Shown here in pieces: positions 26,252 through 34,562 of a stretch of 64,000 nucleotides of DNA. The DNA lies in assembly GCA_947477565.1 (NCBI GenBank), contig CANJUR010000001.1:91996-155995 (forward strand). Reading direction: 5' to 3'. Positions within the stretch are counted from its first letter, which is position 1. Each line of letters starts with the position of its first letter. The DNA is from Deltaproteobacteria bacterium. GTDB taxonomy: Bacteria > Myxococcota_A > Polyangia > Polyangiales > Ga0077539. The position numbers and the translations under genes were made by a program. Below the pieces are notes generated by a model that had not been told where the DNA came from, ran no database searches, and saw only the letters and a program-made list of their open reading frames with translations.

Positions 26252-26887
26252 ATGCCCTATGGTTGGCGTCTCGCGCCCCCAATGGCCTCTGCTCGCACCA
26301 CCGCCGCGTTGATGGTCTACGCGGGCTTCGCGCTCGCCGCGCTGACGTGGCGGAATGCACTCGGCGCGAGCGCCCTCCACGACGGTGCTCCCCTCGGCGG
26401 AACACACGCCATCGCCCTCCCCCTCGCCCTCTCCCTCGGCGCACTCAGCGGCGTCGCGGTGGTGGGTCTAACCCGCGAACTGCTCGCTCGCACCCCGTGG
26501 GCCGCTTCGATGGAGTCGGCGCTTCGCGAGGGACTCAGCGGCACCTCCGCCGGCGAACTCCGGGTGCTCGGACTCGCCGCGGCGGTCGGTGAAGAAATGC
26601 TCTTCCGCGGGGCCATGCTCCCGGTGCTGAGCGCGTGGATCAACTTCCCCGTCGGCGCACTCGCCACCGCTGCTCTCTTCGGGCTCCTGCACATCCCGGC
26701 CAACCGCGCGCTCCGCTCCTGGACGGCGAGCGCCTTCGTGATGGGCCTGGTCTTCGCGGCGCTCTATCGACTCACCGGCGAAGTGCTCGCACCGCTCACC
26801 GCCCACGCCGTGATCAACCTCGAAAACCTTGAACTCCTTCTGCGCCCGGCGCGAACCCGAGGCGCGCGGGCGGGCCTTCGTCCGTAG
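26252..26887 (+). CDS. CPBP-family (CAAX-like) intramembrane metalloprotease
   Basis: From ATG 26252 the product is 211 residues with about six hydrophobic helices. ATG 26282 is equally possible. Motif 1 reads EEMLFRG and motif 2 ends in HIPANR, with a last-helix segment AHAVINLENL, as in Abi/CPBP (Rce1-like) proteases, where the two glutamates and the histidines form the active site. Substrates are unknown. The first glutamate pair (GEEMLFRG) is intact. It is divergent from the HD-GYP gene across 103 bases and its 3' end overlaps the TonB-like gene by 74 bases, tail to tail. Confidence 0.85.
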   Translation: MPYGWRLAPPMASARTTAALMVYAGFALAALTWRNALGASALHDGAPLGGTHAIALPLALSLGALSGVAVVGLTRELLARTPWAASMESALREGLSGTSAGELRVLGLAAAVGEEMLFRGAMLPVLSAWINFPVGALATAALFGLLHIPANRALRSWTASAFVMGLVFAALYRLTGEVLAPLTAHAVINLENLELLLRPARTRGARAGLRP

Positions 26888-28400
26888 TCGGTGACGGGGT
26901 CGTCGGAGCGGGCGTCCGCGACGGAGCGGCACCCGGCGCTGGCACGATGAAAGGCTCAGCGTTGAACGTGCCGCACTGCCGATGATCGCGGTGAAAGCCC
27001 CAGCGCACGTAGACCCGCCCGTCGCCAGAAAGAATCGCCGACGGCGCATCACCGAATGGCGCCGCGCGGCGTACGGCGTTGAGCGCGGCGACGTCGAAAG
27101 GCAGCACGCCGCTGGTGTTGACGATGCCGAGCGAGTGCACCGTGCCCGTGCGTTCAAGGACGATTTCGATGGTCGTCACGAGCGCCTCATCCTGCATCGG
27201 TGAGTTCGAGGGCACGCGCCCGAGGCCCTCAAGGAAGCCATCCGCGAAGAGACGGTGGATGCGACGGTGCATCGCCGTCAGGTAGGCCGCGAAGGGCGAG
27301 GCCGCCGTGCGCAGCGCCGTCTGGTTGCCCACGCGAACGTGCGGGACAAAGTTTTCGATCGCCGCGCGGGTGTCCTGCCAGCCATCGGTGAAGCTCCCGC
27401 GAGCGACAGACCGTCGGCGTCGCGCCTCCTCCGCTTCGCGCTCGATGCGGGCATCTCCGATGATCGATGCGTACGTCGTCCATGTCGGCATCAGCGAGTC
27501 GAGCGCCCGCCGAGCGCCCATGCCCCGTAGTCCCTGGTAGCCGCCCGTAGCGGTGCTCGTCGCCCCGCCGCCGTTCTGCCCGTTGGCGCCCTGAGCGCCG
27601 CTCGCCACGTCGATCGATCCGGCTCCGCCCGGCACTGGATCGCCGGCCGCGCCCTCGCGTCCAACGGTCCCGGCGGTGGAGGGCGCCGCGCCGCTGCCAG
27701 GAGCGCGATCACCCTGAGGAGGCGTTGCGGGGGTGGGCCGCGTCGCAGCAGCAGCGGCAGTGCGAGGGCGCGGGTCGGGCACCCGGTCGGAGCGACCGTC
27801 GTTGTTGTCCGCGTCCGCGCTCACCTGCCGGTCGGCGTTGCCCGGGTGCCGCGGATCAGCGCGGTTGGGAGCTCCGCCCGCGCGAGGATTCGACTGGTCG
27901 CGGTCGAGGTTGCGCACCACGGCCTGAGTCTCCTCGGCGACGTTGCGATTGCTCTGCGCGAGGTGCTGCGGATCTTCCGGGATGGGCTCTTCGTTGGGGT
28001 TCACCTGGTCCACGAAGCGATGCAACGGCGGCGGGCGCACCGCAGGCGGAACCACCGGCGTCGCCACCACCGGGACCACCGGCGGCGGAGGCGTCGCGGG
28101 ATCGGGTCGGTGCATCGTCGGCGGCGGCGGCGTGGCCGGAGGCGGTCGGCGCTCACGGCGAGCAACCGCCGGGGGCGGCAGCGTCGGGGGCGCGACGGAC
28201 AGGGGCGGGGGCTCGGCGGGGTATTCGAACTCGACCTCGGAAACGTTGGGCGCGCCGTTACCAGGCTGTGCCACGAGGCGTGCAGCATCGACCCCGACGC
28301 GGTCAGAGATGACCCGAGTCCCCCCCGCGAAGAGCAGGTGCAGCAGTAACGACGCGCTGATCCACAGATAAATGGGGATCAAATATTCGCGCGGCCGCAT
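26814..28400 (-). CDS. TonB-like protein with proline-rich linker
   Basis: From ATG 28400 (528 residues) it starts MRPREYLIPIYLWISASLLLHLL, a single signal-anchor helix. A long Pro-rich periplasmic segment (about 55-140) and a Gly/Ala/Asn-rich stretch lead to a C-terminal domain of about 130 residues. That domain has a TTIEIVLERTGTVHSLGIV strand followed by DVAALNAVRRAAPFGDAP, matching the TonB C-terminal fold. TonB links ExbBD energy to outer-membrane receptors, but no exbB or exbD is nearby, so its partner is unknown. ATG 28496 would add 32 basic residues. Cys near the end (RQCGTF) is unusual. Confidence 0.75.
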   Translation of the reverse strand: MRPREYLIPIYLWISASLLLHLLFAGGTRVISDRVGVDAARLVAQPGNGAPNVSEVEFEYPAEPPPLSVAPPTLPPPAVARRERRPPPATPPPPTMHRPDPATPPPPVVPVVATPVVPPAVRPPPLHRFVDQVNPNEEPIPEDPQHLAQSNRNVAEETQAVVRNLDRDQSNPRAGGAPNRADPRHPGNADRQVSADADNNDGRSDRVPDPRPRTAAAAATRPTPATPPQGDRAPGSGAAPSTAGTVGREGAAGDPVPGGAGSIDVASGAQGANGQNGGGATSTATGGYQGLRGMGARRALDSLMPTWTTYASIIGDARIEREAEEARRRRSVARGSFTDGWQDTRAAIENFVPHVRVGNQTALRTAASPFAAYLTAMHRRIHRLFADGFLEGLGRVPSNSPMQDEALVTTIEIVLERTGTVHSLGIVNTSGVLPFDVAALNAVRRAAPFGDAPSAILSGDGRVYVRWGFHRDHRQCGTFNAEPFIVPAPGAAPSRTPAPTTPSPTTDEGPPARLGFAPGAEGVQGFRG

Positions 28401-28569
28401 CGTCGTTTCCGTACCACCCAGCAGGAGGGGTCGCAACGCGCCCAATGCCGCGACGCTCCCGAGGGCCCCCCGCGCCCTCCGAGACGCGGTGCTCATCTTC
28501 TTGGCGACGCACGCGAAATTGGGGTAGCCATCATGCACCTTTGACGGGCGCCACCGCTCCCTTCGCGTC

Positions 28570-29673
28570 ATGAAGCCCACCGAACTCGCGCAGACGCTCT
28601 CCCGCTTCCACGCCGGTCGCGTGCCGTTAGAGGCACTACGCGATCGGCTCCGCGTGACGCACGGAGCGCCCGAGTCGCTGCACCGCATCGAGGGAAACAT
28701 CGCCCCGCCACCGAGCGACTGCGCAGCACTCGCACCGAACATCGCCACCGACGCGGCCGAGGGACTGCGCGCGGAGGGCACTGAGGCGCTCCGCCGGGGA
28801 GAGCTTGCGGTGGTGGTTCTCGCCGGGGGCATGGCGACGCGCTACGGGTCGGTCGTAAAGGCCCTCGCCCCGCTCGGAACCGCCGGAGGAGAGCGCTTCC
28901 TCGACGTGAAGCTCGCGGACGTGGCGCGCTGGCAGGGCGCCGTTCGTGCGGCCCTGATGACGAGCTTCGCCACGCACGACCTCATCGCCGACGCGCTCGT
29001 CCATGCGCCCCCGCCGGGCGCCGAAGCGGTTTCCCTCGTACCGCAGTTTGTGTCCCTCCGCTTGACCCCCGAGGGGGAGATATTCCTTACCGAGAAAGGT
29101 ATTCCATCCCCATATTCTACGGGGCACGGCGACCTTCCGGAGGCGTTCCGCACGGCGGGAATGATCGCCGCCTGGCGCGCAGCGGGCGTACGCACGGTGC
29201 TCGTCTCCAACGTGGACAACCTCGGCGCGACCATCGACCCGACCCTCTACGCAATGCACCGGCGCAGCGGCGCGCAGATCTCCGTCGAGCTCGTCGAGAA
29301 GCGCGAGGGCGACCGCGGGGGGCTGCCCGTGCTGCGCGACGGAAGGCTCGTCCTCGCGGAGGCGTTTCGACTGCCCACAAACTTCCCCGATCGGGAGTTT
29401 CCGCTCTTCAACACCAACACCCTCTGGATCGACCTCGACGCGCTCGAGGGAGTGCACCCGTGGACGTGGTGCGCCGCACGCAAGAAGGTCGATGGACGCG
29501 ACGCGATACAATTCGAGCGGCTGATCGGCGAGCTCACGTGGTGGTACGAGACGAGGTACCTGCACGTGACGCGAGAGGGCGCGGCGTCGCGATTTCTCCC
29601 GATCAAGGAATTCGATGACCTCGCCCACCACCACGACGACCTCGTCGCGATGATCGCCGCGCAGCGCGGCTGA
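28570..29673 (+). CDS. UTP-sugar-1-phosphate uridylyltransferase family protein (UDPGP type)
   Basis: The 367-residue protein belongs to the UDPGP (eukaryote-type UDP-glucose/N-acetylhexosamine pyrophosphorylase) family rather than GalU. The nucleotide-binding loop reads VVLAGGMATRYG at about 80-91, then a lysine in VVKALAPLG. VSNVDNLGATIDPTL gives the metal-binding Asp, and LPTNFPDREFPLFNTNTLWI the sugar-binding segment. Such enzymes make UDP-sugars for surface polysaccharide or lipids. The exact sugar cannot be read. It is divergent from the TonB-like gene and ends 7 bases from the convergent membrane-protein gene. Confidence 0.85.
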   Translation: MKPTELAQTLSRFHAGRVPLEALRDRLRVTHGAPESLHRIEGNIAPPPSDCAALAPNIATDAAEGLRAEGTEALRRGELAVVVLAGGMATRYGSVVKALAPLGTAGGERFLDVKLADVARWQGAVRAALMTSFATHDLIADALVHAPPPGAEAVSLVPQFVSLRLTPEGEIFLTEKGIPSPYSTGHGDLPEAFRTAGMIAAWRAAGVRTVLVSNVDNLGATIDPTLYAMHRRSGAQISVELVEKREGDRGGLPVLRDGRLVLAEAFRLPTNFPDREFPLFNTNTLWIDLDALEGVHPWTWCAARKKVDGRDAIQFERLIGELTWWYETRYLHVTREGAASRFLPIKEFDDLAHHHDDLVAMIAAQRG

Positions 29674-29680
29674 GCGCGTC

Positions 29681-30316
29681 TCAGGCCGCCGCGCGAGCGA
29701 CCCGAGCGCGGGACGCCGTCACCACCAGCAGCGCGAGCAAGAGCGGCGTGAGAAACGCGCTCCACAGCCCCTCGAAGCCAGGCAGCGGTCGAACGAGGCG
29801 CGCCTGAACCACCAGCCCCAATACCGTCAGAATCACACCAGACATGGCCCACCCGAGCGTCGTGCGACGGGCCCAGGTGGCCCCGTGCGACCACGCCCAT
29901 GCGAGCGCCACCGCGACCACCGCGAGCACGACGTCCGCGGCGCCGAAGATCATCCCGTAGCGCTCTGGCAGCCAGCCGCCCTCGACGGCAAACATTCGCG
30001 CGCCGCCGCTGAAGCGAAGCACCTGCAGTGCCACGAGGCCGACCATGGAGGCTCCGTCCCACGCGCGTCGCAACGGCGCGACGCCCAGCCACAGGGTGCA
30101 CAGCGCGAGCGTGATCGCGGGCGCGACGGCGATGTGGGACGCCGCCGTCGAGGCAGTCGCAACGGCGACGGCGAGCCATGCGAACAGCCCGACGGCGGTC
30201 ACCGCGGGGACGACCACGCCCTTCGCCCCACGCGCGAAGACAGGTATGGCGAGCAGGGCCGCGGTCATCGAGGTGCCCATCACAGCGGCGAAGAGAAATC
30301 GGGCGAGGTCGTTCAC
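29681..30316 (-). CDS. Multi-pass membrane protein of unknown function
   Basis: I take a GTG at 30316 as the start (211 residues) because longer frames collide with the divergent hydrolase gene. Six or seven hydrophobic helices fill almost the whole length, with few charged residues and the loop WLPERYGMIFGAADVV between helices. No family motif is recognisable. A DUF4345- or DoxX-like small membrane protein is possible but not supported by a clear signature. Confidence 0.55.
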   Translation of the reverse strand: MNDLARFLFAAVMGTSMTAALLAIPVFARGAKGVVVPAVTAVGLFAWLAVAVATASTAASHIAVAPAITLALCTLWLGVAPLRRAWDGASMVGLVALQVLRFSGGARMFAVEGGWLPERYGMIFGAADVVLAVVAVALAWAWSHGATWARRTTLGWAMSGVILTVLGLVVQARLVRPLPGFEGLWSAFLTPLLLALLVVTASRARVARAAA

Positions 30317-30395
30317 GGCGAGCAGACATAGAGGCCGACCGGGGGCGCTGCAACGACCGTTCGATCGAGGCTGCAGTTGGGGTAAGGTCCGCGCC

Positions 30396-31334
30396 ATGTT
30401 GGAGCGCACGTTTACGCAGAAGGCGAGCGACGGCACCGAGGTGTTCGTCTATGGATGGCTGCCTGAGGGGACGCCCCGCGGGGTGGTGCAGGTCGCGCAC
30501 GGACTCGCGGAGCACGCCGGTCGCTACCGACGCTTCGCGGAGGCGTGCGTCGCGCGCGGCCTCGCCGTCTACGCAGACGATCACCGCGGGCACGGACGCA
30601 CCGCGAAGGATGGGCCGCTCGGGTTTTTCGCCGCGGAGCAGGGCTGGCGCGCGGTGCTCGATGACCTCTACCGCCTCGGCGATCACATCACCGGGCAGCA
30701 CCCGGGCGTGCCGCGGGTGTTTTTCGGTCACAGCATGGGGTCGTTTCTCACGCAGCAGGTGATGTTCGAGCGGGGCGATCAGCTTGCGGGCGCGGTGCTC
30801 TCCGGGTGCGCGAGCGCAGTGAGCAACCCGCTGGCGCCCATCGGTCGCTTCGTCGCCCGCATCGAGCGAGCGCGCGTCGGCGCGACGAAGCCCTCGGCGC
30901 TTCTCACCCGCATGAGCTTCGGTGACTACAACCGCGCCTTCGCCCCGACGCGCACGGAGTTCGACTGGCTCTCCCGCGATCCCGTGGAGGTCGATTCGTA
31001 CATCGCCGACGACCGCTGCGGCTTCGAAGCGACGACGCAGCTATGGGTAGACATGCTCGGCGCGTTTCCGGGCCTCGGCGCGCCAGCCAACCTCGCGCAA
31101 CTCCCGAAGAATCTCCCCGTGTACCTCACCGTCGGCGAGCGCGATCCGCTGCACCGTGGACTCAAGGACTTCCACGCCCTCGTCGCAGGCTACGAGAAGG
31201 CCGGCATGCGCAACGTGACCGTGCGTGTGTGGCCGGACGCGCGCCACGAGATTCTCAATGAGACCAACCGCGACGAGGTCACCGAGGCCATCCTGCACTG
31301 GATCGACGAAGGGCCGCTGCGCGCGGCGCGTTGA
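30396..31334 (+). CDS. Monoacylglycerol lipase-like alpha/beta hydrolase
   Basis: The 312-residue protein is of the serine aminopeptidase S33/monoglyceride lipase type. It shows VVQVAHGLAEHAGRY (oxyanion HG), YADDHRGHGRT, the nucleophile elbow GHSMGS, the acid in VGERDPLH and the histidine in PDARHEILNE. All catalytic residues are in place. It has no signal peptide, so it is probably cytoplasmic and hydrolyses lipid esters or lysophospholipids (family inference). Its stop abuts the stop of the convergent DCC gene without a gap. Confidence 0.85.
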   Translation: MLERTFTQKASDGTEVFVYGWLPEGTPRGVVQVAHGLAEHAGRYRRFAEACVARGLAVYADDHRGHGRTAKDGPLGFFAAEQGWRAVLDDLYRLGDHITGQHPGVPRVFFGHSMGSFLTQQVMFERGDQLAGAVLSGCASAVSNPLAPIGRFVARIERARVGATKPSALLTRMSFGDYNRAFAPTRTEFDWLSRDPVEVDSYIADDRCGFEATTQLWVDMLGAFPGLGAPANLAQLPKNLPVYLTVGERDPLHRGLKDFHALVAGYEKAGMRNVTVRVWPDARHEILNETNRDEVTEAILHWIDEGPLRAAR

Positions 31335-31757
31335 TCAGCCGCCGGGCGCGCTCAGGAAGCGGGCTTTCTCTGCGGGCGTGGCGACGCGGCACGTCTCGGT
31401 CTTCCCAAACCATCGATAACGGTTGCGCGCGATCCATCGGTAGACGCCGTCGCGGATCGATCGCGGTACCCAGGCAAACCACCCGATCATCCCCCACGGG
31501 AAGCGCAGTCGGCGCGCGACCCGCAGCGCGGCATCGGAGTGGCTCCACACGATTCCTGCTTCCACCAGGAGGACGGTGTCCGGGTCGCCCGGGGGCAGCG
31601 TGACGCCGTGCCTCCCGAGGAGCGCGCGCCCGGCCTCGGACTGCAGCGAAGCGAATCGGATTTCCGCCGATGCCTCGCGGGTCAGGACGAAATCCACGGC
31701 GCGGTTGCAGAGGTTGCAATGGCCGTCGAAGAGCATCACGGGTCCGTCGGCATGCAT
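31335..31757 (-). CDS. DCC-family thiol-disulfide oxidoreductase-like protein (DUF393)
   Basis: The 140-residue protein begins with the DCC signature FDGHCNLCNRAVDFVL at about 10-25, giving a thioredoxin-like CxxC (C14-x2-C17). The rest, including IRFASLQSEAGRALL and the basic YRWIARNRYRWFG tail, is typical of DUF393. The family is thought to act in thiol redox chemistry, but its substrate is unknown. It is divergent from the metallochaperone gene. Confidence 0.88.
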   Translation of the reverse strand: MHADGPVMLFDGHCNLCNRAVDFVLTREASAEIRFASLQSEAGRALLGRHGVTLPPGDPDTVLLVEAGIVWSHSDAALRVARRLRFPWGMIGWFAWVPRSIRDGVYRWIARNRYRWFGKTETCRVATPAEKARFLSAPGG

Positions 31758-31821
31758 GACGTTTCGAGCGTATCGCGGGACGGCTCTGGTCGGCGACCTC
31801 GGATGGCGCTACCTCCTCGGC

Positions 31822-32037
31822 ATGCGAAGCGCGACGATGATGATCGAAGGGATGACCTGCGGCGGCTGCGTGGTGTCCGTGAAGCGCGTGCTCGAGCGCG
31901 TTCCGGGCGTAAGCGACCTCATGGTGGAGGTCGGCGAGGCGCATCTCACCATCGATGACGCGGTGGTCACCGAGGCTGCGCTACGGCAAATCGTCGAGCG
32001 CGCGGGCTTCGAAGTGCACGAGGTGGTCTGGGAGTAG
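31822..32037 (+). CDS. Heavy-metal-associated (CopZ-like) domain protein
   Basis: The 71-residue protein is a single HMA domain with the metal-binding motif GMTCGGC near 14-20, followed by the VxxVKRVLERVPGV helix and the typical second strand and helix. Small free HMA proteins carry Cu(I) or other soft metals to ATPases. No copper ATPase gene is in the window. ATG 31837 is a possible later start. Confidence 0.85.
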   Translation: MRSATMMIEGMTCGGCVVSVKRVLERVPGVSDLMVEVGEAHLTIDDAVVTEAALRQIVERAGFEVHEVVWE

Positions 32038-32100
32038 CGCCCTCCCCGCTCCGCCACCTGCCTTGCGCTCGCGCCCCGGCGGCCCGACAACCGTCCGCCG

Positions 32101-34218
32101 ATGAACACCCCGCGCCAGCCCAACGCCCTGATTCACGAGCGTTCGCCGTATCTCCTGCAGCACGCGCACAACCCCGTCGCGTGGGAACCCTGGGGCGACG
32201 CGGCCTTCGCGCGCGCAGCCGCAGAGGACAAGCCGGTCTTTCTCTCCATCGGGTACAGCGCCTGTCACTGGTGCCACGTGATGGAGCGCGAGAGCTTCGA
32301 GCATGAGGCCACCGCCGCGCTGCTCAACGAGCGCTTCGTCGCCATCAAGGTCGATCGCGAGGAGCGCCCGGACGTCGATCAGGTCTATCAGCTTGCGCAT
32401 CAGGTGATCGCGCAGCGCGGCGGGGGCTGGCCACTGTCGATGTTTCTGACCCCGGACCGACGCCCGTTTTACGGAGGAACGTATTTCCCCGTCGAGCGCC
32501 GCTACGGGATGCCCGGCTTTCGGGAGGTGCTCCGCGCCATCGTTGATGCATGGACAGCCCGGCGCGACGACGTGCTCGGGCAGGCCGACGAACTTACCGC
32601 CACCCTTGCGCGGGTGACTCGCCAGCACGACCCCGCGATGCCCAACACCCTCTCCGCGGAAGCCCTCGCGCACGGCTTGCGGCGCGTGCTCCCGCGCGTC
32701 GATCAGCGCTTCGGCGGCTTCGGCGGGGCGCCGAAATTTCCCAACACCATGACCCACGACCTGCTGCTCATCGGCGCGGCGCTCGACCTGGAGGGACTCG
32801 GCGCGCAGTGCCGCGACGCCACGCTGCTCACGCTCCAGCGCATGCGCGGGGGCGGCATCTGGGATCACCTCGGCGGCGGGTTTGCGCGCTACTCCACGGA
32901 CGCGGAATGGAAGATTCCGCACTTCGAGAAGATGCTCTACGACAACGCTCAACTGCTCCGGTTGGCGGTTGATGCCGCGGGGCTGGAAAGCGGAACAGGG
33001 AGGGAGACTCTGCTCGGCATCGCCAAGGATATTCGCGAATACCTGCGACGGGAGATGCGATCGCCGGAGGGGTTGTTCTACTCCGCGCAGGACGCCGACA
33101 GCGAGGGCGAGGAGGGGCGGTTTTTCGTGTGGACCGCCGCGGAGATCAGCGCCCTCCTCGGGCCCGCCGAGGGGGAGGTGTTTTGCGCCGCCTTCGACGT
33201 GAGCGCGGAGGGCAACTTCGAGCACGGCCGCTCGGTGCTCTGGACCCCGCGCCCGCTCGCCGCGGTCGCCGCCGCGCTCGGCCGCACCGTTCCCGAGGTG
33301 GTCGCCGTCATCGACCGCGTGCGCCCGCTTCTGCTCGGCGTCCGCGAGACCCGCCCGCACCCGATGCGCGACGACAAATGCCTCGCCTCCTGGAACGGCC
33401 TCGTCCTCGGCGCGCTCGCCCACCTCGGCGCGACCCTCGGGGATGCCGACACCGTGGCCCTGGCCCGCGATGGCCTCTACGCCTGGCGCGACCGCGCGCT
33501 CGCCGCCGGCCCCCTCGCCCACGCGATCAAAGACGGCGTCGCCTACGGGACGGCGTTTCTCGACGACCACGGCGCCCTCGCCAACGCCGCGGTGGACGTC
33601 TTCGAGGCCACCTTCGATCCCGCTGCGCTTACCATGGCTCGTAATCTTCTCGACGCCGTACTCGCGCGCTTCATCGATGCCGACACCGGCGCTCTCTGCT
33701 TCTCGGCGATCGACGCCGAGGTGGTGCTCTACCGCTCCCGGGACGCCTTCGACCACGCCTACCCCGGCGGCGTCGGGCTCACCGTCGAGGCGCTGCTGCG
33801 GGTCGCGGCGCTCACCGGAGAAACGCGCTACCGGGTGGCCGCCGAGCAGGCGCTCGCCCACTGCGCCGACGCCGCGAGAGACAACCCACTCGGCATGGGC
33901 TCGGTGCTCCGCGCGCTCGATCGCGCCACGCGGGGGAGCGTCGAGGTGATCGTGCTCGGAGACGCCACGCGCGACGACACCCGTGCCCTGCTGACGGCGG
34001 CGCGCTCCCTCTTCCTGCCGCACCGCGTGCTGGTGTGCGCCCCTGACGCGGCGACCGGCGTCGCCCTGGGCCTCGACGCGGAGTTGTTTCACGGACGCGC
34101 GAGCGGCGAGGACGGCGCGCCGCGGGCGTATGTGTGCCTGGGTACGACCTGCCTGGCGCCGGTCGGAGACGGGCCCGCGCTGATCGCGACGCTGCGTGAG
34201 GCGATGCGCCCGAACTAG
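32101..34218 (+). CDS. DUF255 (YyaL/SSP411-like) thioredoxin-domain protein
   Basis: The 705-residue protein begins with a DUF255 thioredoxin-like domain: [19 protein letters not shown] near 8-26, WxPW, then the CxxC motif [15 protein letters not shown]. An (alpha/alpha)-barrel like that of glycosidase/N-acylglucosamine epimerases follows ([47 protein letters not shown]). Length and motif order match the ubiquitous YyaL/spermatogenesis-associated protein 20 family, whose biochemical role is not settled. It begins 63 bases after the metallochaperone gene on the same strand. Confidence 0.92.
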   Translation: MNTPRQPNALIHERSPYLLQHAHNPVAWEPWGDAAFARAAAEDKPVFLSIGYSACHWCHVMERESFEHEATAALLNERFVAIKVDREERPDVDQVYQLAHQVIAQRGGGWPLSMFLTPDRRPFYGGTYFPVERRYGMPGFREVLRAIVDAWTARRDDVLGQADELTATLARVTRQHDPAMPNTLSAEALAHGLRRVLPRVDQRFGGFGGAPKFPNTMTHDLLLIGAALDLEGLGAQCRDATLLTLQRMRGGGIWDHLGGGFARYSTDAEWKIPHFEKMLYDNAQLLRLAVDAAGLESGTGRETLLGIAKDIREYLRREMRSPEGLFYSAQDADSEGEEGRFFVWTAAEISALLGPAEGEVFCAAFDVSAEGNFEHGRSVLWTPRPLAAVAAALGRTVPEVVAVIDRVRPLLLGVRETRPHPMRDDKCLASWNGLVLGALAHLGATLGDADTVALARDGLYAWRDRALAAGPLAHAIKDGVAYGTAFLDDHGALANAAVDVFEATFDPAALTMARNLLDAVLARFIDADTGALCFSAIDAEVVLYRSRDAFDHAYPGGVGLTVEALLRVAALTGETRYRVAAEQALAHCADAARDNPLGMGSVLRALDRATRGSVEVIVLGDATRDDTRALLTAARSLFLPHRVLVCAPDAATGVALGLDAELFHGRASGEDGAPRAYVCLGTTCLAPVGDGPALIATLREAMRPN

Positions 34219-34219
34219 C

Positions 34220-34272
34220 AGCGCGTTGACCGGACCGTTGGGCAGGCGGTTTATGCCTGCGCGAAACGCGCT
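34220..34272 (+). terminator. Nested hairpin after the DUF255 gene, and the rest of the gap to 34562
   Basis: AGCGCGTT at 34220-34227 pairs with AACGCGCT at 34265-34272. Inside it GCAGGC at 34242-34247 pairs with GCCTGC at 34255-34260. The structure starts right after the stop codon but lacks a T-run, so its role as a terminator is a guess. The remaining 290 bases up to 34562 hold no gene I can support. A GGAG precedes the next start by 10 bases. Confidence 0.4.
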
Positions 34273-34562
34273 GATGGGCATCACTGCGATGTCGTCGTTG
34301 TGCTGCCCGAAGCCCGAATGCACCGTTCGGCGCGAGCACCGCCACCCCGGAACAGGAATCGCGGCCGCGGGTGGCTGTGATTCGGCCATGGGAGCTGACT
34401 GGGCCCGACGGGGATTTCACACCGGCGGAGGCACCGCTGCGAGCGCGTTCGAGGGGGATGGTTACGGCGGGGAAACAGCCCTCGCGAGGGCTATGGTTTC
34501 GCCTTGGGAATGCGACTATCTTCCGCCGCCCACGTAGGCCGCAAAGGCATGGAGATTCATCG

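Noticed and set aside
31981-34389. An 802-codon leftward open frame opposite the DUF255 gene
   Set aside because: Its composition is that of antisense codon bias and it lacks any motif, while the plus strand carries all DUF255 motifs.
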